A DNA stretch of 64,000 nt from JAIRVZ01 sp031553415 (lineage in GTDB: Bacteria; Bacteroidota; Bacteroidia; Bacteroidales; Azobacteroidaceae), in contig JAVBLO010000027.1 in the NCBI GenBank assembly GCA_031553415.1, positions 9,024 to 73,023 of the forward strand, read 5' to 3'. This document shows, in pieces, positions 51,007-59,584 of this stretch (position 1 is the stretch's first letter; the number at the start of each line of letters is the position of its first letter). The notes below the pieces were generated by a model. The model had not been told where the DNA came from, made no database searches, and worked only from the letters and a program-made list of their open reading frames with translations. The translations under genes and the position numbers were made by a program.

Positions 51007-53106
51007 ATGAAACATTTTTATATAATAAGTATATTGCTGACAGCTTGTACTGTTGCAGCCTTCTCAAATTTGCCTGATCCCAAAGGATATTATCCGTTTC
51101 ACCCGAATGTGAACACATCCTTTTCTTCTTCGTCTTTACCTATTGTAATTATTGAACTCAATGAAAAAATGGCAGATAAGGAAGCAGACACAAGAGTTTC
51201 CGGAACCATGAAGATTATCTGGGATAAAACCGGAGGAGAAAACAATGTCTCGGATACTGATAATTATGATTATAATGGTTATATAGGAATTAAATACAGG
51301 GGAAATACCTCATATATGTTTTCTGAAAAGAAACCATTCGCTCTTCGCCTGCAGGACGCCGCCGGATCAAAAATCAAAGAAAAAATTTTGGGTATGGCTA
51401 AAGATGATGATTGGGCATTGCTGGGACCATATAACGACAAAAGTATGATTCGTGATATGATGGTTTATACTTTAATGCAAGGGACTCTGGATTATGTGCC
51501 TGCCGGACGTTATTGCGAACTGATAATTGACGGGATTTATCAGGGAGTATATATCATGGCTGCCCGTGTACGTCAGGGTGATAACCGCCTCAACCTCAAA
51601 AAACCGTCAGATACAACTGAGGCCGGAATAAGAGGGTATCATTTGGAAATCGACGGAAAGGAAGCTCCCTATATTGAAAGTTGTGTACCTTTGAAAGACT
51701 TGTATGATAATGACATTACCAACAGGGAATGGTATCAGCAGTCGACCGTTTACTACCAGTTGAAATATCCCGACCTGGAAGATTTGTCGGATGTGCAATG
51801 GAAAGCCGTTAAGGAACATGTCTGGGGAATGGAAAAAGCTATAGCCGGAGATGATTGGAATGACCCGGTTAAAGGCTACCGCGCTTATTTCGATACCATC
51901 TCGGCAATGAATTATATCATAGCGCAAGAATTGGTTCGTAATGTGGATGGGTACCGTCGCAGTACATCTATCTACAGGGATTTGACAAAGGCCGACAAGA
52001 GATTTAAATTCTCAATCTGGGATTTTAATCCCTCGATGGGAAATGGTGATTATATTTCAGGATGGGGCACTGAAGGCTGGTCGTTTAATAACAACCAGTA
52101 TGGAGATGGTACCAATCCCCAATTTTTCAAACGCATGCTTCAGGATGAAGTGTTTTATGCTAATCTGAAAGCACGCTGGACAGAATACCGGAAAGACCGT
52201 TTCAGCGAAGAACGGATAACGGAAGTTATGGATTCATTGGTTAATTTAATAAAAATTCCTGCTGCGCGTAATTATGCAACATGGGGTTATCCGGTTACTC
52301 CCTGGCCTAACTATTATTATGCTCAATCATGGGAAACCGAATTAGAATATTTGCGGACATGGATGAATCAACGTTTGAAATGGCTCGATTCGCAATGGTC
52401 GGCAGAAGTGGTGAATAAAGTGGTGAATGGAACATTCGATGCCGCTTATGCCAGAACTCCGGAAGGTACAAACGCACTCTTATCTGACTGGAAAACGGAA
52501 GGGGAGGTCGGATTGACAGCTAATGCAGCTAATGTGTATGCTGGAAAATATGCTTTGTCGATGTATCCTGATCGTAAAGCCTGGCAAACGCTGACTGAAT
52601 TAACTCCGGGAAAATACACTTTTCGCTGTATGATCAAGACTCAAGGAGACCCAAAGGCTACTCTGGCATTTTATTATTGCCTGAATAAAAGTAGTTTGTC
52701 AAGAAGTAGTATTAAAAACAGTACGACTTATTATAAACTGGAAATAAAAGATATCGAAGTCAATAACCATTTTGCCGAAATCCAATTTGCCACAGGAAAT
52801 GTGACAGGAAATGTCAGGCTTTGGGTTGATGATGTTGAATTTTTCAAACAGCCGGAACAAGGTTCTTCCGTGATAAAAGTTCCGTATACTTCATTTAACC
52901 TGAAAGCAGATTATTTGTATGGCAATCTGGAGTTAGAATGCCCTGATGTTGATCAATATACCAGGATCGATGTTTTTGACGTGTCAGGAAACAATATTTA
53001 TTCAGGTTATGCAGATGCACCTGTTGTGAAAATCGAAGGCCGGTTTGTCAGGAATCATTTATATTTTGTCAGGGTTGGAAACCATGTTCAAAAGGTTCTT
53101 TTTTAA
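51007..53106 (+). CDS. CotH kinase-like secreted protein with carbohydrate-binding and T9SS domains
   Basis: The frame opens at GTG 50992, overlapping the GH2 stop; ATG 51007 gives a good signal peptide (MKHFYIISILLTACTVAAFS), leaving 699 residues. Residues about 35-380 are a CotH-type domain: GYIGIKYRGNTSYMFSEKKP, GMAKDDDWALLGPYNDKSMI, ELIIDGIYQGVYIMAARV and FSIWDFNPSMGN. From about 460 comes a beta-sandwich carbohydrate-binding-like domain (NGTFDAAYARTPEGT, LWVDDVEFF), then a short T9SS-like tail (YTRIDVFDVSGNNIYSG). CotH proteins are atypical protein kinases (spore coat, calcium-binding extracellular forms). Why one should sit in a PUL is unknown; surface glycan or protein modification, or just binding, are options. 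Confidence 0.84.
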   Translation: MKHFYIISILLTACTVAAFSNLPDPKGYYPFHPNVNTSFSSSSLPIVIIELNEKMADKEADTRVSGTMKIIWDKTGGENNVSDTDNYDYNGYIGIKYRGNTSYMFSEKKPFALRLQDAAGSKIKEKILGMAKDDDWALLGPYNDKSMIRDMMVYTLMQGTLDYVPAGRYCELIIDGIYQGVYIMAARVRQGDNRLNLKKPSDTTEAGIRGYHLEIDGKEAPYIESCVPLKDLYDNDITNREWYQQSTVYYQLKYPDLEDLSDVQWKAVKEHVWGMEKAIAGDDWNDPVKGYRAYFDTISAMNYIIAQELVRNVDGYRRSTSIYRDLTKADKRFKFSIWDFNPSMGNGDYISGWGTEGWSFNNNQYGDGTNPQFFKRMLQDEVFYANLKARWTEYRKDRFSEERITEVMDSLVNLIKIPAARNYATWGYPVTPWPNYYYAQSWETELEYLRTWMNQRLKWLDSQWSAEVVNKVVNGTFDAAYARTPEGTNALLSDWKTEGEVGLTANAANVYAGKYALSMYPDRKAWQTLTELTPGKYTFRCMIKTQGDPKATLAFYYCLNKSSLSRSSIKNSTTYYKLEIKDIEVNNHFAEIQFATGNVTGNVRLWVDDVEFFKQPEQGSSVIKVPYTSFNLKADYLYGNLELECPDVDQYTRIDVFDVSGNNIYSGYADAPVVKIEGRFVRNHLYFVRVGNHVQKVLF

Positions 53107-53125
53107 TTCATAAAATATCATTGTA

Positions 53126-55117
53126 ATGAAAATTAAAGGCTCGTTTATTTTACTCTTATGTTTGATACATTCAATAGGGGTGTTGGCTAAAGTTCAACTT
53201 TCTCCGTTATTTACAGACAATATGGTTTTGCAGCGCGAATCCGAAGTTCCATTCTGGGGAAAAACAGCACCCGGGAAACCGGTGAAACTGATCACTTCGT
53301 GGAATAATAAAGAATATGTAGTCAGGGCGTCAATTGACAGTACCTGGAAAGTAAAAATACAAACGCCGCAAGCCGGGGGGCCATACTCAATTGTTATATC
53401 TGACGGAGATAAAGTTACATTGAATAATGTGCTGATCGGAGATGTCTGGATTTGTTCCGGACAATCCAATATGGAAATGTCGGTGGGCAGTTCCGGTAAA
53501 GTAGCCAATTACCAACAGGAATTGGCCGAAGCTGGTTACCCTCAAATCAGGTTGCTTTCGGTAGAAAAAGCTTTGAGTTTGGTTCCTCTGGATGATTTCA
53601 AAGCTAAAAACAGAGGCTGGCAGGTTTGTTCCGGTAAAACATTGGATGATTTTTCTGCTGTGGCTTATTTCTTCGGACGGAATATTTATCAGAATCAGCA
53701 TATTCCTGTCGGGTTGATTAATACTTCCTGGGGTGGAACTGTTGCAGAAACCTGGACAAGTGAGGAGGCTTTGCAAACAATGCCCGATTTTCTTGAATTG
53801 ATAAAAGATTTGAAAAAAATGCCTGCATCCAAATCAGAACAAGAAGCATTGTATCAGGAACGGTTGGTTGAATGGAAAGAAAAAATAGATGTTAAGGATG
53901 CCGGATATGCCGGAAATCAAGCAACATGGGCCAATACGAACCTGAATGAAAAAGACTGGGGAAAAATGCAAGTCCCTGGATTTTTTCAAAAACAGGGATT
54001 GGAAGGATTCAATGGAATAGTTTGGTTCCGTAAGACAATCACTATCCCTGAGACATGGGAAGGCAAAGAATTAACCTTGAACCTGGGCGCTATAGATGAC
54101 AACGATTATACTTATTTTAATGGAGTGGAAATTGGTCACACAGAGGGTTGGATGACTCCCCGTATCTATAAGATTCCGGCTGGAATGGTGAAAAAAGGAA
54201 AAGCTGTCATCACAGTCCGTGTAATTGACACCGGAGGAGATGGCGGTTTTGCCGGAGGTGCTGGAAACTTATACTTTCAAGTGGCTGGTGCGACTCAACA
54301 ATCACTTGCCGGAGAATGGAGCTATCGTGTAGGCATGGATTTGAAAGACATTCCTTCTCCTCCTCAATCAATAGCTGGTAATCCGAATTTTCCATCCTTG
54401 CTTTTTAATGCGATGCTTAATCCGCTTATTCCTTTTACAATTAAAGGAGCAATATGGTACCAGGGAGAAGCAAATACCGGAAGAGCATATCAATATAATG
54501 ATTTGTTGCCATTGATGATTACCGACTGGAGAAATCATTGGGGACAGGAGTTTCCATTTTATATTGTGCAGTTGGCGAATTTTACTTCATTGCAAACCAA
54601 ACCAATCGAATCAACCTGGGCAGAGTTGCGGGAAGCACAGCTTAAAACGGCCCTTCATCTGAATAATACCGGTTTGGCTGTAACAATAGATATTGGAGAA
54701 GCCGATGATATTCATCCCAAAAACAAACAGGATGTAGGTATCCGTTTGGCTTTGGCAGCAAGGGCGAACACGTATGGCGAAAAGATTTCTTATTCCGGTC
54801 CGGTCTACGATTCATATATAATCGATGGTCATACGATCAAAATCTCTTTCAAACACACTGATGGAGGATTGAAAACATTGAATAGCGAAGAACTGAAAGG
54901 TTTTACCATTGCAGGAGTGAATCATGAATTTCATTGGGCGAATGCGGAAATCAAAGGAAATGAAGTTTGGGTCAGTTGTCCGGAAGTTTCATTTCCTGTT
55001 GCTGTGAGATATGCCTGGGCTGATAATCCGCTTTGCAGCCTCTATAATGGAGCCGGATTGCCTGCTTCACCTTTCCGTACCGACGATTGGCAGGGCATTA
55101 CCTGGGGAAGAAAATAA
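53126..55117 (+). CDS. Sialate O-acetylesterase-like (SASA) carbohydrate esterase
   Basis: A 663-residue secreted enzyme (signal peptide to about 21, GVLAK). SASA/CE20-type layout: an N-terminal beta domain (SPLFTDNMVLQRESEVPFWG), the SGNH core split by a jelly-roll insert, Ser in SGQSNMEMS near residue 117, LINTSWGGT, the inserted galactose-binding-like domain about 255-400 (GIVWFRKTITIPETWEGKELT), then GAIWYQGEANTGRAYQYNDLL and DDIHPKNKQDVG with the Asp/His pair. Enzymes of this kind remove acetyl groups from sialic acid, xylan or other glycans. With no sialidase in the window, general glycan deacetylation is safer than sialate. It is the last gene of the + strand block. Confidence 0.9.
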   Translation: MKIKGSFILLLCLIHSIGVLAKVQLSPLFTDNMVLQRESEVPFWGKTAPGKPVKLITSWNNKEYVVRASIDSTWKVKIQTPQAGGPYSIVISDGDKVTLNNVLIGDVWICSGQSNMEMSVGSSGKVANYQQELAEAGYPQIRLLSVEKALSLVPLDDFKAKNRGWQVCSGKTLDDFSAVAYFFGRNIYQNQHIPVGLINTSWGGTVAETWTSEEALQTMPDFLELIKDLKKMPASKSEQEALYQERLVEWKEKIDVKDAGYAGNQATWANTNLNEKDWGKMQVPGFFQKQGLEGFNGIVWFRKTITIPETWEGKELTLNLGAIDDNDYTYFNGVEIGHTEGWMTPRIYKIPAGMVKKGKAVITVRVIDTGGDGGFAGGAGNLYFQVAGATQQSLAGEWSYRVGMDLKDIPSPPQSIAGNPNFPSLLFNAMLNPLIPFTIKGAIWYQGEANTGRAYQYNDLLPLMITDWRNHWGQEFPFYIVQLANFTSLQTKPIESTWAELREAQLKTALHLNNTGLAVTIDIGEADDIHPKNKQDVGIRLALAARANTYGEKISYSGPVYDSYIIDGHTIKISFKHTDGGLKTLNSEELKGFTIAGVNHEFHWANAEIKGNEVWVSCPEVSFPVAVRYAWADNPLCSLYNGAGLPASPFRTDDWQGITWGRK

Positions 55118-55176
55118 ATTTCCATCAAGATGAAAATTTATTGAGGGTATATCAAAAAAATACGAATTTCACAAAT

Positions 55177-55228
55177 TTAAGAGTTAAGAATTAATAATGT
55201 TTGTTGCCAATTAATTCTTAACTCTTAA
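55177..55228. terminator. Perfect 18-bp inverted repeat between convergent genes
   Basis: TTAAGAGTTAAGAATTAA (55177-55194) and its exact reverse complement (55211-55228) enclose a 16-base loop, between the SASA gene (+) and glycogen phosphorylase (-). The stem is AT-rich, and no long T-run follows on either side. A bidirectional terminator is the likely role by position. Confidence 0.55.
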
Positions 55229-55234
55229 CTAATA

Positions 55235-57793
55235 TTATTTATTCACCCATTTTACATAAGCAAAATCCATCCTGTGAGGAATATCTTTGTTATAAGGATA
55301 AATACGGAAAGAATATTTAGCACTTCCGGTTTCTGTAGCTGTTATATCAGCACTGAAATAAACTTTAGTACCTTCCTGTTTGATATAATTCAAAGGCATT
55401 ACAGTAACTTCCCTGTCAAAATTAGGCGTGAAAACAACCAGTTCAATTCCAACAGAACCCTTCATATTGTGACGGTTGATGACAACTTCGAGATGTTTAA
55501 CCTGTCCAACTTCCATTCCTTTTGGTAATTGAGTATCATCAATATTGATGGAGACTACTTCCAGTTCATCCCAGTGTGAAGCAACTTCTTCTTTCCATGC
55601 CGCCAACTCTTTCGCTTTTTCATAATTATTTGTAACAAGTGAAGCCGAACGGGTGGATAATTTAGTGTAGAAACGTTCGATATAATCTTCGAACATCCTC
55701 TTGGTAGTATAATGAGGTGCAATCTGGGCAATGGAATTTTTGATATATTGTATCCATTCGGGAGAATATCCTTTACTGTTTTTAGCATAATATAAAGGAA
55801 TAATCTCGTTTTCGAGCATGGAATAAATAGTCGATGCATCCAATTGATCCTGGTAATCCTGATTGTCGTAGGTGCGTTTGTCGGTCAATGCCCAGCCGGC
55901 GCCTTCACGGTAACCTTCATACCACCAGCCGTCGAGTACGGAGAAATTCAACACGCCATTCATTTCAGCTTTTTCACCTGAAGTTCCCGATGCTTCCAGT
56001 GGGCGGGTAGGAGTATTCAACCAGATATCAACACCTGAAATCAGGCGTCTTGCCAGACGCATGTCATAATTTTCAAGGAAAATGATTTTCCCTAAAAACT
56101 CTGGACGGCGCGAAATTTCAACAATTTTCTTAATCAACCCCTGGCCGCCACCATCTGCTGGGTGAGCTTTTCCTGTGTAAATAAATTGAACAGGCTGGTT
56201 CGGGTTGTTTACTATTTTAGCCAATCGGTCTAAATCAGTAAACAGCAAATGCGCCCTTTTATAAGTAGCAAAACGCCTTCCGAATCCTATCAATAGAGCA
56301 TTTGGATCAATTTTATCCAAAACAGACATTACTTTTGACGGATCTCCCTGGTTTTTCAACCAGTTATCTTTGAACTGGTCGCGGATATAATTAACCAAAC
56401 GTTTTTTCAATGTCTGACGAACAGTCCAGATTTCTTCATCGGCTACATTGTAGATTTTTTCCCAAACTTCCGGATTAGACTGGTCGTTATAGAAGTTCTT
56501 TTCAAAATTCTTTTCATAAAATTTACGCCATTCGGATGCCGCCCAGGTAGGCATGTGTACACCATTGGTTACATAACCCACATGCAATTCTTCGGGAAAG
56601 TATCCTTTCCAGACCGGAGCAAACATTTTCTGCGAAACGAGTCCATGCAACAAACTAACACCATTTGCTTCCTGGCAGGTATTCAATGCAAATACACTCA
56701 TAGAGAATTTTTCCTGTGAACCGGGATTTTCACGTCCCATATCCATCAATTCCTGCCATGAAATACCCAGTTTTTCAGGGAATTTGTTCATATATTTGCT
56801 GAAAAGTCCTTCATCGAAATAGTCGTGGCCGGCAGGAACCGGAGTGTGGCAAGTATAAAGTGCAGAAGCTCTGACAACTTCCAATGCCTGATTGAAGATT
56901 AATTTATCGTTTGTTATGTAATCAACTAAACGTTGAGCATTTATCAATGCAGCATGACCTTCGTTACAGTGGTAAACCTGTTTTTTGATACCTAATTTAT
57001 TCAACATCAGGATACCGCCGACACCTAATAAATATTCCTGTTTGATACGGTTTTCCCAATCGCCGCCATACAATTGGTGAGTTATGGAACGGTCCCATTC
57101 GCTGTTCATCTCAAAATCAGTATCCAACAGATAAAGGCTGACACGCCCTACATTCACTCTCCAAATGTGTGCATATACAATATGGTTGGCATATGGAACT
57201 TCCAGAATCATCGGTTGTCCGTCTGCTTCAAACATTTGTTCAACAGGCAAAGTGTCGAATTTTTGAGCTTCGTAGTTAGCAATCTGTTGCCCGTCCATTG
57301 ACAAAGATTGTGTAAAATATCCATAACGATAAAGGAATCCGACAGCACAAAGGTCGATATTCATATCACTGGCTTCTTTGATATAATCGCCGGCAAGAAC
57401 ACCCAAACCTCCTGAGTATATTTTTAATACATTGCTTAAACCATATTCCATACTGAAATATGCAATTGAAGGCTTGGTAGTGTCTGGTTTAATATCCATA
57501 TAAGCCCGGAATTTAGCATATATGTCATTGATTTGCGCCAGTAATTCTTTGTCTTTTGTCAGTTCTTCCAGTTTTTTGTATGGAAGTTGTTGAAGGAATG
57601 CTACCGGATTTCCTTCAGTTTTATGCCAGAGTTTTTTATCTATGGCAGTAAACAATTCAGTCGCTTCGTAATTCCAAACCCACCACAGATTGTGGGCGAT
57701 TTCATCTAAAACTTTAAGTTCCTGAGGCAATTTGGAGTGGATATTAATGTCTTTCCAGATTGGCTCGTTAGCATAATTAGCCTTGATTTTCAT
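55235..57793 (-). CDS. glgP: Alpha-glucan (glycogen) phosphorylase, GT35
   Basis: An 852-residue cytosolic phosphorylase of the bacterial short type with an N-terminal DUF3417 segment (DEIAHNLWWVWNYEATELF). Motifs: MEYGLSNVLKIYSGGLGVLAGDY, VYHCNEGHAAL, HVGYVTNGVHMPTWAA, FGRRFATYKRAHLL and the PLP-lysine region EASGTSGEKAEMNGVLNFS, with the Schiff-base Lys near 608. It releases glucose-1-phosphate from glycogen or maltodextrin. It overlaps the upstream glycogen synthase by 4 bp (ATGA), so synthesis and breakdown enzymes are translationally coupled. This is core carbon storage metabolism, not part of the mannan PUL. The symbol is used by family, not by verified orthology. Confidence 0.93.
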   Translation of the reverse strand: MKIKANYANEPIWKDINIHSKLPQELKVLDEIAHNLWWVWNYEATELFTAIDKKLWHKTEGNPVAFLQQLPYKKLEELTKDKELLAQINDIYAKFRAYMDIKPDTTKPSIAYFSMEYGLSNVLKIYSGGLGVLAGDYIKEASDMNIDLCAVGFLYRYGYFTQSLSMDGQQIANYEAQKFDTLPVEQMFEADGQPMILEVPYANHIVYAHIWRVNVGRVSLYLLDTDFEMNSEWDRSITHQLYGGDWENRIKQEYLLGVGGILMLNKLGIKKQVYHCNEGHAALINAQRLVDYITNDKLIFNQALEVVRASALYTCHTPVPAGHDYFDEGLFSKYMNKFPEKLGISWQELMDMGRENPGSQEKFSMSVFALNTCQEANGVSLLHGLVSQKMFAPVWKGYFPEELHVGYVTNGVHMPTWAASEWRKFYEKNFEKNFYNDQSNPEVWEKIYNVADEEIWTVRQTLKKRLVNYIRDQFKDNWLKNQGDPSKVMSVLDKIDPNALLIGFGRRFATYKRAHLLFTDLDRLAKIVNNPNQPVQFIYTGKAHPADGGGQGLIKKIVEISRRPEFLGKIIFLENYDMRLARRLISGVDIWLNTPTRPLEASGTSGEKAEMNGVLNFSVLDGWWYEGYREGAGWALTDKRTYDNQDYQDQLDASTIYSMLENEIIPLYYAKNSKGYSPEWIQYIKNSIAQIAPHYTTKRMFEDYIERFYTKLSTRSASLVTNNYEKAKELAAWKEEVASHWDELEVVSINIDDTQLPKGMEVGQVKHLEVVINRHNMKGSVGIELVVFTPNFDREVTVMPLNYIKQEGTKVYFSADITATETGSAKYSFRIYPYNKDIPHRMDFAYVKWVNK

Positions 57794-59502
57794 ACCGTTA
57801 TAATTTTGTTCTTCTTAGAATTTATATTTTTAGCAGGTTTATTCCCGCTTTTGTTCCTTGATTGAGCTTTTCTGAGTGCTAAATCATAAGTTTCGTAGTA
57901 GTATTCAATGAAATGCGACCAAGCTGCTTTTTCCGATAAAACAGATGCTGCGTCTCTGGCTGTTGCAACTTCACTGGAGGATAAATATGTATACTTTATA
58001 ATTGAATTTTTTATATTTTCAGCGACTTCAAAATAATTTTCATCATTCCTTGTTACAACGTTTACACCTTGTAATAAGTTCATAAAAGCGCCTTCTTTTT
58101 CAGCCCAAAGCCCGAATCCGGCGAGGTCGGTTGTAATTGTTGGCACTCCGAAAGCGATACTTTCCAAAGGAGTATAGCCCCAAGGCTCATAATAAGAAGG
58201 AAAAACTGTTAAATCCATTCCCGGAAGAATATCATAATATGATAAATTAAAGATTCCGTCATCTCCATTCAGATAAGATGGCACGAAAATAATTTTGACG
58301 TGGTCTTCCGGTTTGTTTATAAAATCGAGGTATTGTAAATAGCCGCAAACCTTGTCGTTTTGAGGTTCGTACAATTCATGCGTCAGGTAAGGATTAGGAA
58401 GAGGAGAATTGGTGTTGTCGTTGTTTTGTAAACGATTTTGCAAATCTTTGCGTGCACTTTTCGCCCAGGCAGGAACAAGGATGAATGCTATAACCTGTTT
58501 TTTGCTTTCCTGTGAGTGGTTGCGTATGCGGTTCATGGCTTCAATAAAAACATCGATACCTTTATTTTTGTATTCATACCGGCCGCTGATAGCCAGTAAT
58601 AATGCATCTTCTTTGATTTTGCTTCCGGTAAGTTTTTCTGTTACTTCAAGCAGTTTTTCCCGGGCAACATTCCTTTTTTGTGTGTATGTGCGGCCTTTCG
58701 GAACAAAGTTATCTTCAAACCCGTTAGGAGTAACCACATCAGGAATCTTATCCAATAATTGTGCGCATTCGCAGGCAGTGATGTCGCTGACGGTGGTGAA
58801 TGCATCGACATGCAAAGCTGTTTGTTTTTCAACGGAATGTTTGGCTTCCATATTCAGTTCCTCTGCCATTTGGTCGCCATTGTAACCGTTGAAATAAGCA
58901 TATAAAGCCTTGTTATTCCCTGCAATGGAGCGTCCGATGGAAGTTGCATGAGTAGTGAAGACAGTTGCGATGGCAGGAACATTATCCTGAAGATATAAAG
59001 CTCCCATACCAAGCATCCATTCGTTAAAATGGGCAATTACATTTGAATTTTCCAGTTTGTAGAATTTATAGAAACTTTCAATCACAACACCTGTTGCATG
59101 AGCAAACATACATGATTCGTCGTAATCTCCGTAAGCATTCATCGACTTAACACCGAATTTTTCCCACATCCGGAAGTAAATCCGGTCTTTTTGAGAGAAA
59201 AAATCAGAAAAGTCAATTAAAATAGCAACCGGTTTCCCCGGAACATTCCACCTGCCGATTCTGATTTTCAATTTTTCGGATTCAGCTGCAAATTTTTTCC
59301 AATCTTTAAACAGATTGGCATTTTCCATAAAATCAGGATTATTGTTACAATCCGGACCTATGAATATAATTTTGTCTTTGAATTTATCCTGAAGCGTCTT
59401 TGCGCGTGTAGATAAAACGGTGTAGATTCCCCCTACTTTATTGCATACTTCCCAACTTGTTTCGAAGATATAATCGGGATTCAGCCTGTTATTACTTTTC
59501 AT
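57790..59502 (-). CDS. Glycogen synthase, GT3 (eukaryotic-type) family
   Basis: The frame opens at 59568, but ATG 59502 starts the normal N-terminus (MKSNNRLNPDYIFETSWEVC), giving 570 residues. GT3 features: SWEVCNKVGGIYTVLSTRA, GPDCNNNPDF, HFNEWMLGMG, FTTHATSIGRS, TVSDITACEC, VTPNGFEDNF, and the C-terminal FPSYYEPWGYTPLESIAFGVPTITTDLAGFG with the paired Glu residues of retaining GT-B enzymes. GT3 is the animal and fungal glycogen synthase family, also found in Bacteroidetes, and uses UDP-glucose; bacterial GlgA is GT5. The C-terminus is Lys/Asn-rich (KSGNKPAKNINSKKNK). A -7 promoter box (TATCTTTG) lies 32 bp upstream. Confidence 0.93.
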   Translation of the reverse strand: MKSNNRLNPDYIFETSWEVCNKVGGIYTVLSTRAKTLQDKFKDKIIFIGPDCNNNPDFMENANLFKDWKKFAAESEKLKIRIGRWNVPGKPVAILIDFSDFFSQKDRIYFRMWEKFGVKSMNAYGDYDESCMFAHATGVVIESFYKFYKLENSNVIAHFNEWMLGMGALYLQDNVPAIATVFTTHATSIGRSIAGNNKALYAYFNGYNGDQMAEELNMEAKHSVEKQTALHVDAFTTVSDITACECAQLLDKIPDVVTPNGFEDNFVPKGRTYTQKRNVAREKLLEVTEKLTGSKIKEDALLLAISGRYEYKNKGIDVFIEAMNRIRNHSQESKKQVIAFILVPAWAKSARKDLQNRLQNNDNTNSPLPNPYLTHELYEPQNDKVCGYLQYLDFINKPEDHVKIIFVPSYLNGDDGIFNLSYYDILPGMDLTVFPSYYEPWGYTPLESIAFGVPTITTDLAGFGLWAEKEGAFMNLLQGVNVVTRNDENYFEVAENIKNSIIKYTYLSSSEVATARDAASVLSEKAAWSHFIEYYYETYDLALRKAQSRNKSGNKPAKNINSKKNKIITV

Positions 59503-59533
59503 AAAAAAAGAACCAATGCTCAAAATTAGTCGG

Positions 59534-59541
59534 CAAAGATA
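59534..59541 (-). promoter_or_regulatory. Bacteroidetes -7 promoter box of the glycogen operon
   Basis: TATCTTTG on the - strand (59541-59534) is an exact TAnnTTTG. The TTTG elements further upstream are not at the ideal 19-21 base gap (12 and 24 bases), so the -33 box is unclear. Confidence 0.5.
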
Positions 59542-59584
59542 CGAAATTTTGTACAAATAAAGTGCCAAATCCGGTTTATTGCGA

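Noticed and set aside
58409..58885. A 158-codon open frame on the + strand
   Set aside because: Antisense to the GT3 glycogen synthase, low-complexity Ser/Leu composition; a shadow frame.
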